A DNA stretch of 64,000 nt, taken from NCBI RefSeq assembly GCF_910594005.1, contig NC_057825.1, positions 44,733,037 through 44,797,036 of the forward strand, written 5' to 3'. The notes beneath the pieces were generated by a model, which saw only the letters and a program-made list of their open reading frames with translations, made no database searches and was not told the DNA's origin. Source of the DNA: Cervus elaphus. Its lineage: Eukaryota > Chordata > Mammalia > Artiodactyla > Cervidae. The position numbers and the translations under genes are program-made. Below, piece by piece: positions 44,733-56,400 of this stretch. The stretch's first letter is position 1, and each line of letters begins with the position of its first letter.

Positions 44733-44938
44733 AAAGTGAAAGTGAAGTTGCTCAGTCATGTCCAACTCTTTGCGACCCCATGGACTGTAGCCTTCCAGGC
44801 TCCTCAGTCCATGGAATTTTCCAGGCAAGAGTACTGGAGTGGGTTGCCATATCCTTCTCCGGGGATCTTCCCGACCCAGGGATTGAACCTGGGTCTCCCG
44901 CATTGCAGGCAGACGCTTTACCATCTGAGCCACCAGGG
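44733..44938 (-). mobile_element. Bov-tA SINE, minus
   Basis: Well-preserved antisense copy from a GAAAGT repeat at 44,731-44,750 through 'gctcagtcatgtccaactct' to 'ccatctgagccaccaggga'. Confidence 0.94.
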
Positions 44939-45364
44939 AATAGTTATCTGTAATTGTATGAGCTCCAGATAAGAGTACATAGCTGGTTACTGTAGCTACT
45001 TACCATAGAAATAGGAAGTGGACAGATAATGTAACCGTCAATGTTTTTGAGGCCAAAAGCTTAAGCCTGAGGAGTTTAGCCAAGATTCAGAAATAAAAGC
45101 CCACAGGAGATACGAGTGTGAAGCCAAATTGGGAACTTAAGAATAAAGCCATAAATTGCTTTCTCTCGCAACGATGATGGTGAATTTTCCACCATTTTCC
45201 CAGTGGCTTTAGGCAGTCTCAGAACTGAATCCTCTGCACAAGCACCACAGAGGGAAAGGGGGAAAGAGAAAAAACTGAAGCACAGACCCAGCCTGGGCAC
45301 AGGTGCACTGGGGCCCTCTCCAGGGTGGCACAAGAACCACACCAGTTCCTGTTATTTCAAACTA
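44939..45364. other. Unassigned non-coding sequence
   Basis: No element recognised. Confidence 0.4.
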
Positions 45365-45606
45365 AGTTTTTATTTTTATTTATTTATTATTATTTTTCTT
45401 AGTTTTTATTTTTAGAACAGTTTTAAATGTACAGAATTATTATGAAAATAGTACAGAGAGTTCTCATATACTCCACATCCTATTTCCCCTATTATTAGCA
45501 TTTCACAATTAAGGGCCAATCTCGATACTTTCTTATTAACTAAAGCTCATACTTGGGATTTCCTCAATTTTCCCCTAATGTCCCTTTTGTGTATCAAGAT
45601 CCCATC

Positions 45607-45819
45607 TGGGATACCCTATGGCTCAGAAGGTAAAAGAAACTGCCTGCAATGCAAGAGACCCAGACTCTATTCCTGGGTCAGGTAGATCTCCTGCAGAAGG
45701 GAATGGAATGGCACCCCACTCCAGTATTCTTGCCTGGAGAATTCCATGGACAGAGGAGCCTGGCAGGTTATAGTCCATGGGGTTGCAGAGTTGGACACAA
45801 CTGAGTGGCTAACACTTTC
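45607..45819 (+). mobile_element. Bov-tA SINE in L1, plus
   Basis: Plus copy with head gggataccctatggctcaga and tail gttggacacaactgagtggcta. Interrupts the L1M 3' UTR. Confidence 0.92.
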
Positions 45820-46163
45820 ACTCTATATTCACAGCATATCTCCTTAGACTCCTTTTGGCTGTGAGTGTTTCTTGGACTTTTCTTTTTTTGCTGTTGTTAT
45901 CGTTCTTGTTTTCTGATGATCCGTAAGAGTTTTAAGGGGTCCTGGTCTAATATTTTGCAGAATATTTGTTAGTTGTGGCTTGTCCCATGTTTCCCTCACA
46001 GTGAGGCTGGTATAATGTGTTTTGGGGAGGAAGACCACAGTGGTAAAGTGCTGCCCTCATCACATCTAGTATGGACTGGAACATACTAACAATATGAGTT
46101 ATCACTGCTGATGTTACCTTTGCTCACCTGGTTGAGACAGTGTTCATCAGGTTTTTCTTCTAC

Positions 46164-46388
46164 AAAGCTAGGGGCTTCCCTAAGGCTTAGATGGTAAAGA
46201 ATCCGTCAGCAATTCAGGAGACCTGGGTTCAATCCCTGGGTTGGGAAGATCCCCTGGAGAAGGAAATGTCAATACACTCCAGTATTCTTGCCTGGAGAAT
46301 GCCATGGACAGAGGAGCCTGGGGGGTTACAGTCCATGGGGTCACAGAGTAGGACATGAATAACACTTTCACTCTCTACTGTAAAGCTA
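46164..46388 (+). mobile_element. Bov-tA SINE in L1, plus, with short target-site duplication
   Basis: Plus copy from 'ggggcttccctaaggcttag'. 'aaagcta' is repeated at 46,164-46,170 and 46,382-46,388. Confidence 0.92.
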
Positions 46389-46754
46389 CTCTTATTTTCT
46401 CTATTTCCATGCTATACTCTTTGGAAGAAAGTCACCACGTACAAACCATATTTAAGGAGTGGAAAATTATGTTCCATCCTCTTAAGGGCAGAAAACCTAC
46501 ATCAGTTATTTGCATGGGAAATATATCTAGTCTCCCCAGTTTATTTATTTATTCCATCATTTATTGATACCAGATGGAATCATGAATATTTATTTTATGC
46601 TATGGCTATAATATACTGCAATATAATATACTGCAATACTTTATTAATTTTGTTGCTCAAACTGTTCCAGCTTTGGCCATTAAGAGCTCTATTCCATTGG
46701 CTCCGATATTCCTTTGACATATGACCATCACTGTGGGGTTTTTTGACTTTTATT

Positions 46755-47455
46755 TTTGTGAGAGTGATGGATGTTCATATGCAAAAAAATTAACCTAGAC
46801 ACAGACCTTACACCTCATATAAAAAGTAACTTAAAATGGACCATAGACCTAAATGTAAAATGCAAAACTACAAAACTTCTTGAAGAAAAAATAGGAGAAA
46901 ATCTGCATGACCTTGGGTCTGATAATGAGTTTTTCAATATAAAATCAACAGCATGATGCAGGAGAGAAACATTAACAAGTTTGATCTTACTAAAATTAAA
47001 TTTCTTTTTAAAAGACATCATTATGTAAAGTAATTAGCCTCCACCTAATAAAAATAAATGAAAAAAAATAGAAGACATCATTAAAATATGAAAAGACAAG
47101 TCAAAGACTTGGAGAAAACATTTGCAGAACACATATCTGACACAGTACTTGTATATAATATACAAAGTCTCTGAACTCAACATTAAGATAATAAACTACC
47201 CAATTAAAAAATGCACAAAAGATCTGAACACATACTTCACCAAAGAAGATCTGCAAATGGTTATTAAGCACATGAAAAGATGCACTGTATCATTTGTCAT
47301 TAGGGAACTGCAAATTACGACAATGTGATACCACTACATACGGATGAGAATGACCAAAAAAAAAAAAAAAAAAACCCTAAATACCAACTGCTGGGGAGGA
47401 CAAGGGTGTTCTTTATCATTCTGAGGAAGTTTCCCTCTATTCCCAGTTTGCTGAG
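46755..47455 (+). mobile_element. Old LINE-1 ORF2 C-terminal remnant, plus
   Basis: Translates to an ORF2 C-terminal segment (about 46,771-46,956, including 'DTDLTPHIKSNLKW' and 'KTTKLLEEKIGENLHDLG'). It continues through 'atgaaaagatgcactgtatc' and 'gataccactacatacggatg'. Interrupted by a 48-bp insertion at 47,024-47,071 and an A-run at 47,357-47,374. Confidence 0.8.
47012..47083 (+). mobile_element. Ultra-short LINE-1 3'-end insertion, 12-bp target-site duplication
   Basis: The 48-bp insert 47,024-47,071 contains 'aagtaattagcctccaccta' and ataaaaataaatgaaaaaaaa, the terminus of a young ruminant L1. 'aagacatcatta' at 47,012-47,023 and 47,072-47,083 flanks it. The site reads TT/AAAAGACAT, the L1 endonuclease consensus. 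It interrupts an older L1 ORF2 copy. Confidence 0.82.
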
Positions 47456-47586
47456 TTTTGCTTTGTTTTCTTTCTTTCTTTTTTTAATGTGAATGGCTGC
47501 TGAAATTTTATTAAGTGTGGATTCACATGCAGTTGTAAGAAAGAATATAGAGAGATCTATATACTGTTCACCCAATTTCCCCGAAT
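47456..47586. other. Unassigned non-coding sequence
   Basis: May include more L1 3' UTR (aatgtgaatggctgctgaaa). Not assigned. Confidence 0.35.
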
Positions 47587-47805
47587 GCTTGCTGCTTGCT
47601 CAGTTGTGTCTGACTCTTTGCAACCCCATGGACTGTAGCCTGCCTGGCTCCTCTGTCCATGGAATTTTCCAGGCAGGAAATACTGGAGCGGGTTGCCATT
47701 TCCTACTCCAGGAGATCTTCCCAACCCAGGGATGAAACCCACGTCTTTTGCATCTCTGGCACTGGCGGATGGGTTCTTTACCAATGGGCCACCTGGGAAG
47801 CCTGC
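47587..47805 (-). mobile_element. Bov-tA SINE, minus
   Basis: Antisense copy from 'gcttgctcagttgtgtctga' to 'ccaatgggccacctgggaag'. Confidence 0.93.
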
Positions 47806-47849
47806 CCTCCCAATGCCCCCTTATGGTAACAGTTCTCAAAACACTAAAA

Positions 47850-48165
47850 CGGGGCTTCCCTGGTGGCTCAGGGGTAAAGAATTTGCCCACCAATGCAGGA
47901 GACTCGAGTTCGATCCCTGACTCAGGAAGATCCCACATGCTGCGGAGCAACTCAGCCTGCTGGCCACAACTACTGAGCCCATGTGCCGCAACTACTGAAG
48001 CTCGGTGCCCTTGAGCCTGTGCTCCACAACAAAAAAAGCCACTGAAACAATAAGCCTGCGCAATGCAATGAAGAGTAGCCCGGGCTCACTGCAACTAGAG
48101 AAAAGCCTGCTCAGCAACAAAGACCCAGAATAGCCAAAAATAAATAAGTAACAAACAAACAAACC
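47850..48165 (+). mobile_element. CHR-type SINE, plus
   Basis: Long, nearly complete copy: head 'gggcttccctggtggctcag', several gccacaact modules, and the end 'agacccagaatagccaaaaa' with taaataagtaac. Confidence 0.94.
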
Positions 48166-48169
48166 ACTA

Positions 48170-49015
48170 ATACAACTAGAATACTGGCATTAGTATAATC
48201 CACCTATTCTGTTTATATTTTGGTTTAACTTGTACTCATGTACGTGTTTACACAACTTAATCATGATTAGGTTTGTATATCCACTATCCCAATCAAAATA
48301 CAGAACAATTACATAACCACGGGATCTCTCTAGTTGCCTTTCATAACTGCATCCATCATCCTGCTCCTTCTCCTTCCAATCCTAATCCCAGACAACCACT
48401 AACCTGTTCTCCATTTCTAAAATTTTTTTATGAATGTTCTATAAATGGAATCATATGATGTGTCTTTTTGAATGGGCTTTTAAAAAATATCAATAGCTCA
48501 TTCCTTTTAACTGCTGTATAGTATCCTATGGTATAGAAGTACCAAAGTTTGGGGAATTTCCTGGAGATCCAGTGGTTAGGACTCTGGCAGGGCACACAGG
48601 TTCAATCCTGGGCAGAGGAACTAAGATGGCACATGCCACACAGCATGGCCAATAAATAAGTAAATAAATAGAAGTACCAAAGTTTAACCATTCACCTACT
48701 GTTGAAGAACATCTTGGTTATTTCTGCTTTTTGGCTATTATGAATAAAACTGCTATAAACATTCATGAATAGGTTTCTGTGTCAGCATAGGATTTTATTA
48801 CTCTAGCATAAATATCCAAGGAATGAAACTGCTGGGTCATTTGGTAAGTGTGTGTTAGGTTTGTAAGAAACTGTCAAACTGTTTTCCAGAGTGGCTGTAC
48901 CATTTTACATTCTTATAAGCAATGTATGAGTGATCCAGTTCTTCTGCATCCTTGGTAGCATTTGGTATTGTTTCTAATTTTGCTTTAGCCATCCTAATAG
49001 ATGTGTACATACTCT
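48170..49015 (-). mobile_element. Old LINE-1 3' UTR, minus, split by a CHR SINE
   Basis: Markers in order: 'cccaatcaaaatacagaaca', 'ctgttctccatttctaaaat', 'gaacatcttggttatttctg', 'ttttggctattatgaataaa', 'ttttccagagtggctgtacc', 'catcctaatagatgtgtaca'. Confidence 0.85.
48533..48685 (+). mobile_element. CHR-type SINE, plus, exact 18-bp target-site duplication
   Basis: Short copy between 'atagaagtaccaaagttt' at 48,533-48,550 and 48,668-48,685. Head ggggaatttcctggagatcc and end 'ggccaataaataagtaaata'. Confidence 0.96.
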
Positions 49016-50665
49016 CTCTACAAAAGCTTATAAACACCTTAAAACAATTGAGCCGATACTAACTAGTTATGTCTATATGCCTGGCTCCAAGTTAGGCTCT
49101 TTGAGTGTGGACGAGACTCAGCTCCTACAAATGAGGAACTGTGGAAGCAAAATGAGGAAGTCAGTTCCTCCAAAGTCAATCCTATGAGCCACCAGGAATA
49201 GGCTCACCAGTAATTATGTGTGAACACAGAAACCCATGTCAGGGAAATCCCTGACATGTTTTGTGCTCAGAGAGGAAAAAAACTCCACAACTCTGTGGAA
49301 GGGTTAGAGGAAGTCACTGTCTGGATCCAGCAGAGGCTCAAAGTTGGCTGCTTGTAACTCTGGGTGAAAGAAATGGCATTTACTCTCTGGATCTCCAAAA
49401 AGGGCTTCAGATTCTGCCTGTGCTTTGCAAAGAAACAGGACAAAGTTAACAAAAATTCCCACCTGATTTTCAACCTGAGAGAGCACCTTATCCTCTTCTA
49501 GTAGATTCTGTTAAGGAAGATTCCTGGATCATCATCCCAGTTCAAGTCTCTCATTTTCCTCAACTTCTGTCCATTGCATGCGGGTTGGGACCATGGATAA
49601 AATTACACAGTAACATAGTTACTGTTACAGTTACTGGATCTCAGTTATCTAAGGAGTAGAGGGCCTTGATGTACCAAAAATGTTTGGTTTTAAAAACTTT
49701 TTAAACAAAGGTCAGTTTTGTCTGGACTGATGTAGAACACTGTGCTCAGGACCTCATGGAGGCATAATGCTATCAGGGGACTTTCTGTCCTTGCTGGCAT
49801 ACCTGTCTCCACCCTGCCCTTCCTGACTTTCATCCCAGGGGACATCTATTGTCCACACTCTGTTCTGATTTTTCAAAAAAGTATTTATTTATACCCCACC
49901 CTATGCCGAATAGGCTTTGAAGAAATTTTGAATTTAAAATATTTTATGTAAAACAGAATAACAAAAAGGAAACAGAACTAAAATTAGTTAAAAGGAAAAA
50001 CTGATGTGGCCAAATTAGTATTTATCATCCACAACAACTATATCTTGCTTTAAAGAATGCTTTTAGCTTCTAAGACCCAAATGCAATAACATTCTTTTAG
50101 AAAACCGTCATTCAGCTTTTCCCATTTGTCTTCAAAAGTTTTAGGTTCACTTTATTCACCCATATTTTCCATTTCACTATTTTGCTCTTCAATGACTGAG
50201 CTTTTAGTGGCTTATCCACTTAAATAAATACTTTAAGAAGGATTTTCTCTATAGCCTCTGACTCCAGCTGATAGTTAGTGACCCTTCTATTAATAGAAAA
50301 CTGAACAGACAGCCCAGCCCCTCTGTTGCTCTCATTGACTAGTATTATTCAACTTGAAAACTTTCTGATGATAACAAGCAAAGATGTGATAAAGCCAATT
50401 TCTCAACAGAGAAAAATCAGCTGTTGAATAAACATTATTGTTAATATATGATGTCTGAGATTAGAGGTCTAGTCTTTCTTGTCCACTAGTGTGCCTCATG
50501 CAGTGCCTGAGACAGTCAAGTTCAATATTTACTGAAAACTGTTGCGTGCCCCCTCAGAGCAGGATACACTTTTCAGACATCCTGGGAAAATGCAGAAATA
50601 AAGGATTCAGGGGTTCATGACCAGCACCCTCCCATGTACCCACCCTAGGCCCATCATGGTATATA
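49016..50665. other. Unassigned non-coding sequence
   Basis: No element or exon recognised in about 1.65 kb. Contains the nearby duplicated words 'acagtaacatagttactg' and 'gttacagttactgg' around 49,610-49,635. Confidence 0.45.
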
Positions 50666-51425
50666 GAAAGTGAAGAAGAACTAAAGAGCCTCTTGATGAA
50701 AGTGAAAGAGGAGAGTGAAAAAGTAAGCTTAAAGCTCAACATTCAGAAAACTAAGATTATGGCATCCGGTCCCATCACTTCATGGCAAATAGATGGGGAA
50801 ACAGTGGAAACAGAGGCTGACTTTATCTTTTGGGGCTCCAAAAGCACTGCAGATGGTGATTGCAGCCATGAAATTAAAAGACACTTACTCCTTGGAAGAA
50901 AAGTTATGACCAACCTAGACAGTATATTAAAAAGCAGAGACATTACTTTGCCAACAAAGGTCCGTCTAGTCAAGGCTATGGTTTTTCGAGTAGTCATGTA
51001 TGAATGTGAGAGTTGGGCTATAAAGAAAGCTGAGCACCAAAGAACTGATGCTTTTGAACTGTGGTGTTGGAGAAGACTCTTGAGAATCTCTTGGACTGCA
51101 AGGAGATCCAATCAGTCCATCCTAAGGGAAATCTGTCCTGAGTGTTCTTTGGAAAGACTGATGTTGAAGCTGAAACTCCAATACTTAGGCCACCTGATGT
51201 GAAAAGCTGACTCATTTGAAAAGACCCTGATGCTGGGAAAGATTGAGGGCAGGAGGAGAAGGGGATGACAGAGGATGAGATGGTTGGATGGCATCACCGA
51301 CACAATGGACATGAGTTTGGGTAGACTCCGGGAGTTGGTGATGGACAGGGAGGCCTGGCGTGCTGCAGTTCATGGGGTCTCAAAGAGTCAGATACGACTG
51401 AGTGACTGAACTGAACTGAACTGAT
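50666..51425 (+). mobile_element. BovB (RTE) LINE 3' fragment, well preserved
   Basis: 5'-truncated just after the YADD region, this copy keeps one open frame from about 50,666 to 51,202 covering the ORF2 C-terminus ('ELKSLLMKVKEESEKVSLKL', 'DAFELWCWRRLLRISWTARR'). A TGA at 51,200-51,202 then replaces the arginine codon expected after LGHLM. The rest runs to the BovB 3' tail ending 'gactgaactgaactgaactg'. Younger than the 23.5-kb copy. Confidence 0.95.
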
Positions 51426-51447
51426 ACATACATATATATGTACATAC

Positions 51448-51486
<39 letters not shown>
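51426..51486. repeat. (TA)n microsatellite at a BovB 3' end
   Basis: Immediately after the BovB tail, imperfect ATACATAC repeats pass into an uninterrupted TA run from about 51,451 to 51,485. It probably grew from the element's short 3' repeats. Confidence 0.92.
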
Positions 51487-51488
<2 letters not shown>

Positions 51489-52061
51489 ATGGTGGATGAA
51501 AGCTTCAACTTCCTGTGCAAATGCCTTTCAGAGGACCCAAGATTCCCTTTGTGGTTCTCATCTTCTCTAGAGACCATGGAAACCCTGCACAGGTCCCTCA
51601 AGTGGCACTGGGAGGGCATATCCACTGAAAAGTTGGATGCCTAGATATCCTAGCATGCAGTCACCCTGACAACCCCAACCTCTTGGAATGGCCACAGTGA
51701 CAGCATTTCATGAGGGAACCAAAGTAGCAAGAAGTCATGTATGAAATGACCTCTTGGATCCTTTAAGCCGTATGGCTGTGGTTTATCCCAGTGCCATGAT
51801 AAGACAGCCTCGAACTGGGACCAGACTTCCCAATCCACTGGCTTTACTGTCCCCTGGGCCTTGTTAATGCTGCCACTTGACTTCCCAGTTACTGCCCTAA
51901 CGTCTTTTCCAAATTCTTAAGTGCCCATTAGTTTACGGTGTTGCTCAGATACTGCAGCATTTTCTGTCAGGCCCCTGTCCTCATAGGGAAAAGGCAAATG
52001 TTTAGGGTAAGGGAACCAACTGGAAGACCAACTAATAAATCATATACACACTCCACACTCC
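51487..52061. other. Unassigned non-coding sequence
   Basis: No element recognised. Confidence 0.45.
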
Positions 52062-52291
52062 AAAGCTCTTGTTGTTGTTCTGTAGTCACTCAGTCGTGTC
52101 TGACTCTTTGAGACCCCATGGCCTATAGCCCACCAGGTTCCTCTGTCCATGGGATTTCCCAAGCACTAATACTAGAGTGGGTTGTCATTTCTTTCTCTCG
52201 GGGATCTTACTGACCCAGGGATTGAACCCATGTCTCCCGCATTGCCGGTGGATTCTTTACCACTGAGGCACTAGGGAAGCCTGAAAGCTCT
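52062..52291 (-). mobile_element. Bov-tA SINE, minus, with 8-bp target-site duplication
   Basis: Antisense copy starting gttgttgttctgtagtcact and ending gaggcactagggaagcc. 'aaagctct' at 52,062-52,069 and 52,284-52,291. Confidence 0.92.
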
Positions 52292-52354
52292 GAGAATAAA
52301 ATCCCCACTCTGTTTAACAAGGCCGTAATATTTCTTTTTTTTTGATAAACAGAC

Positions 52355-52545
52355 TGAGTACAACTGGTTTCTCAATCTTGGCACTACTAGTGTTTTGGTT
52401 CAGATAAGTCTGGTTGGGAGGGCTGCCCTGTGCTGTGGGATGTTTCCCAGCCTCCCCGGCCGCTGTTCATGAATGCCAGTAGCAGCTGCCTCCGAGACGT
52501 CTCCAAACAGTGCCGGATGGCGCGACTGCAAACCACTGGAATAGA
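52355..52545. mobile_element. MER5A-like hAT DNA transposon remnant
   Basis: 'ggtttctcaatcttggcact', 'ctgccctgtgctgtgggatg', 'aatgccagtagcagctgcct', 'gtctccaaacagtgccggat' and terminal 'caaaccactgg' follow the MER5A layout between short inverted ends (ctggtttctcaa / aaaccactgg). Non-autonomous and old. Confidence 0.65.
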
Positions 52546-52734
52546 GTAAGCAACACAATCTGAAACCCAGGCCTACAAAAAAACCTACACCAGCCCAAAG
52601 CCAGGGGAATTTGACCTTAAAAATAGGCAAAATGTCAGTGGTGGGTGAATCTTGCAACTTTTTGTGACTTAAAAAAATTTTCTAAATAAAAAGTGTAAAA
52701 AAGAGTATGAAAGAGATAGCTTGAATTCAAGCTT

Positions 52735-53445
52735 TTTTCTTTTTTTAGCTTTATTGATATATAATTCACATACCATACTATTTGCCTTTCTATAGGGTAA
52801 AAGTCAATGTTTAGACATTTTCATTCTCCTCCAAAGAAATACTATACTCATTAGCAGTCACCCAGGTTGCCCCCAGGCAACCACAAATCTACTTTGACTC
52901 TATAGATTTACCTATTCTGGACATTTGATATAATATAATTGTAAATGTAACATGTGGTCTCTTGCAATTGACTTCTTTGACTTAAAATGTTTTCAAGGAT
53001 CATCCATCTTGTAGCATGTATCAGTAATTCCTTTTTATCATTGAAAAACAGTTTTTGGTAAATGTATATTTTCATTTCTCTTTCATTTCTCATTTCTTTT
53101 TACTTAAGATTAGAATTGTTTGGTCAATGGTAACTCTATGTTTATGATTTTGAAGAACTGTTTTCAAAATTGACTGCACCATTTTACATTCCACTAGCCT
53201 GGTGGGCTGCCGTCTATGGGGTCGCACAGAGTCGGACATGACTGAATTGATTTCACAGCAGCAGCAGCAATGTATAAGGTTTTAATTTCTCTGCATTCAC
53301 TTCAACAATTGTTATTGTCTTGCTTTTAGTTTTAGCTATACTATTTTACTGTGGTTTTGATTTGCATTTCTCTGATGTTGAACTTCTTTTCATGTATTTA
53401 TTAGCTGTACATCTCCTTTTGACAAATGTCTATGTCTATTCAAAT
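52735..53445 (-). mobile_element. Old LINE-1 3' end, minus (host of the young L1)
   Basis: 'agctttattgatatataatt', 'ctttgactctatagatttac' + ctattctggac, 'caaggatcatccatcttgta' and, after a SINE fragment, 'ctgtggttttgatttgcatt' are antisense old L1 sequence in order. It continues on the far side of the 3.1-kb L1 insertion at 56,544. Confidence 0.8.
53197..53270 (+). mobile_element. Bov-tA/BovB 3' tail fragment, plus
   Basis: 'agcctggtgggctgccgtct' to 'cacagagtcggacatgactg', ending in an AGC triplet repeat. Only the 3' third is present. Confidence 0.8.
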
Positions 53446-56400
53446 CCTTTCCATTTTTTATTTTTATTTTATTTTATTTTTTTAGATTTCTTTTTTTTTT
53501 TTTTTTTTTTTAGTTGGAGGCTAATTACTTCACAACATTTCAGTGGGTTTTGTCATACATTGATATGAATCAGCCATAGATTTACACGTATTCCCCATCC
53601 TGATCCCCCCTCCCACCTCCCTCTCCACCCGATTCCTCTGGGTCTTCCCAGTGCACCAGGCCCGAGCACTTGTCTCATGCATCCCACCTGGGCTGGTGAT
53701 CTGTTTCGCCATAGATAATATACATGCTGTTCTTTCGAAACATCCCACCCTCACCTTCTCCCACAGAGTTCAAAAGTCTGTTCTGTACTTCTGTGTCTCT
53801 TTTTCTGTTTTGCATATAGGGTTGTCGTTACCATCTTTCTAAATTCCATATATATGTGTTAGTATGCTGTAATGTTCTTTATCTTTCCGGCTTACTTCAC
53901 TCTGTATAATGGGCTCCAGTTTCATCCATCTCATTAGAACTGATTCAAATGAATTCTTTTTAACGGCTGAGTAATATTCCATGGTGTATATGTACCACAG
54001 CTTCCTTATCCATTCGTCTGCTGATGGGCATCTAGGTTGCTTCCATGTCCTGGCTATTATAAACAGTGCTGCGATGAACATTGGGGTGCATGTGTCTCTT
54101 TCAGATCTGGTTTCCTCAGTGTGTATGCCCAGAAGTGGGATTGCTGGGTCATATGGCAGTTCTATTTCCAGCTTTTTAAGGAATCTCCACACTGTTCTCC
54201 ATAGTGGCTGTACTAGTTTGCATTCCCACCAACAGTGTAAGAGGGTTCCCTTTTCTCCACACCATCTCCAGCATTTATTGCTTGTAGACTTTTGGATAGC
54301 AGCCATCCTGACTGGCGTGTAATGGTACCTCATTGTGGTTTTGATCTGCATTTCTCTAATAATGAGTGATGTTGAGCATCTTTTCATGTGTTTGTTAGCG
54401 ATCTGTATGTCTTCTTTGGAGAAATGTCTGTTTAGTTCTTTGGCCCATTTTTTGATTAGGTCATTTATTTTTCTGGAATTGAGCTTCAGGAGTTGCTTGT
54501 ATATTTTTGAGATTAACCCTTTGTCTGTTGCTTCATTTGCTATTATTTTCTCCCAATCTGAGGGCTGTCTTTTCACCTTACTTATAGTTTCCTTTGTAGT
54601 GCAAAAGCTTTTAAGTTTCATTAGGTCCCATTTGTTTAGTTTTGCTTTTATTTCCAATATTCTGGGAGGTGGGTCATAGAGGGTCTTGCTGTGATTTATG
54701 TCGGAGAGTGTTTTGCCTATGTTCTCCTCTAGGAGTTTTATAGTTTCTGGTCTTATATTTAGATCTTTAATCCATTTTGAGTTTATTTTTGTGTATGGTG
54801 TTAGAAAGTGTTCTAGTTTCATTCTTTTACAAGTGGTTGACCAGTTTTCCCAGCACCACTTGTTAAAGAGGTTAGACTCATTAAGAAACAAAGAGAGAAG
54901 AACCAAATTAACAAAATTAGAAATGAAAATGGAGAGATCACAACAGACAACACTGATATACAAAGGATCATAAGAGGCTACTACCAGCAGCTCTATGCCA
55001 ATAAAATGGACAACTTGGATGAAATGGACAAATTCTTAGAAAAGTATAACTTTCCAAAACTGAACCAGGAAGAAATAGAAGATCTTAACAGACCCATCAC
55101 AAGCAAGGAAATCGAAACTGTAATCAAAAATCTTCCAGCACACAAAAGCCCAGGACCAGATGGCTTCACAGCTGAATTCTACCAAAAATTTAGAGAAGAG
55201 CTAACACCTATCTTACTCAAACTCTTCCAGAAAATTGCAGAAGAAGGTAAACTTCCAAACTCATTCTATGAGGCCACCATCACCCTAATTCCAAAACCAG
55301 ACAAAGATGCCACAAAAAAAGAAAAATACAGGCCAATATCACTGATGAACACAGATGCAAAAATCCTTAACAAAATTCTGGCAAACAGAATCCAACAACA
55401 TATTAAAAAAATCATACACCATGACCAAGTGGGCTTTATCCCAGGAACACAAGGATTCTTTAATATCTGCAAATCAATCAATGTAATACACCACATTAAC
55501 AAATTGAAAGATAAAAACCATATGATTATCTGAATAGATGCAGAGAAAGCCTTTGACAAAATTCAACACTCATTTATGATTAAAGCTCTCCAGAAAGCAG
55601 GAATAGAAGGAACATACCTCAACATAATAAAAGCTATATATGACAAACCCACAGCAAGCATCACCCTCAATGGTGAAAAATTGAAAGCATTTCCCCTGAA
55701 ATCAGGAACAAGACAAGGGTGCCCACTCTCACCACTACTATTCAACATAGTGTTGGAAGTTTTGGCCACAGCAATCAGAGCAGAAAAAGAAGTAAAAGGA
55801 ATCCAGATAGGAAAAGAAGAAGTGAAACTCTCGCTGTATGCAGATGACATGATCCTCTACATAGAAAACCCTAAAGACTCTTCCAGGAAATTACTAGAGC
55901 TAATCAATGAATATAGTAAAGTTGCAGGATATAAAATTAACACACAGAAATCCCTTGCATTCCTATATACTAACAATGAAAAAACAGAAAGAGAAATTAA
56001 GGAAACAATACCATTCACCATTGCAACATAAAGAATAAAATACTTAGGAGTATATCTACCTAAAGAAACAAAAGACCTATACATAGAAAACTATAAAACA
56101 CTGATGAAAGAAATCAAAGAGGACACACACAGATGGAGAAACATACCGTGTTCATGGATTGGAAGAATCAATATTGTCAAAATGGCTATTCTACCCAAAG
56201 CAATCTATAGATTCAATGCAATCCCTATCAAGCTACCAACGGTATTTTTCAGAGAACTAGAACAAATAATTTCACAATTTGTATGGAAATACAAAAAACC
56301 TCGAATAGCCAAAGTAATCTTGAGAAAGAAGAATGGAACTGGAGGAATCAACCTGCCTGACTTCAGACTCTACTACAAAGCCACAGTAATCAAGACAGTA

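Larger units (their letters stand above)
45365..46745 (-). mobile_element. Old LINE-1 3' UTR, minus, in three pieces
   Basis: One antisense L1M-type 3' UTR runs through 45,365-45,606, 45,820-46,163 and 46,389-46,745, split by two Bov-tA SINEs. Markers in order: 'agaacagttttaaatgtaca', 'cttttggctgtgagtgtttc', 'ttttggggaggaagaccaca', 'tttgctcacctggttgagac', 'atttatttatttattccatc', 'gctccgatattcctttgaca'. Confidence 0.82.

Noticed and set aside
53839..54963. 374-codon open frame on the minus strand, the longest in the window
   Set aside because: It is the C-terminal part of LINE-1 ORF2 in the inverted L1, with the last ~30 codons at its start coming from across the inversion junction. Not a host gene.
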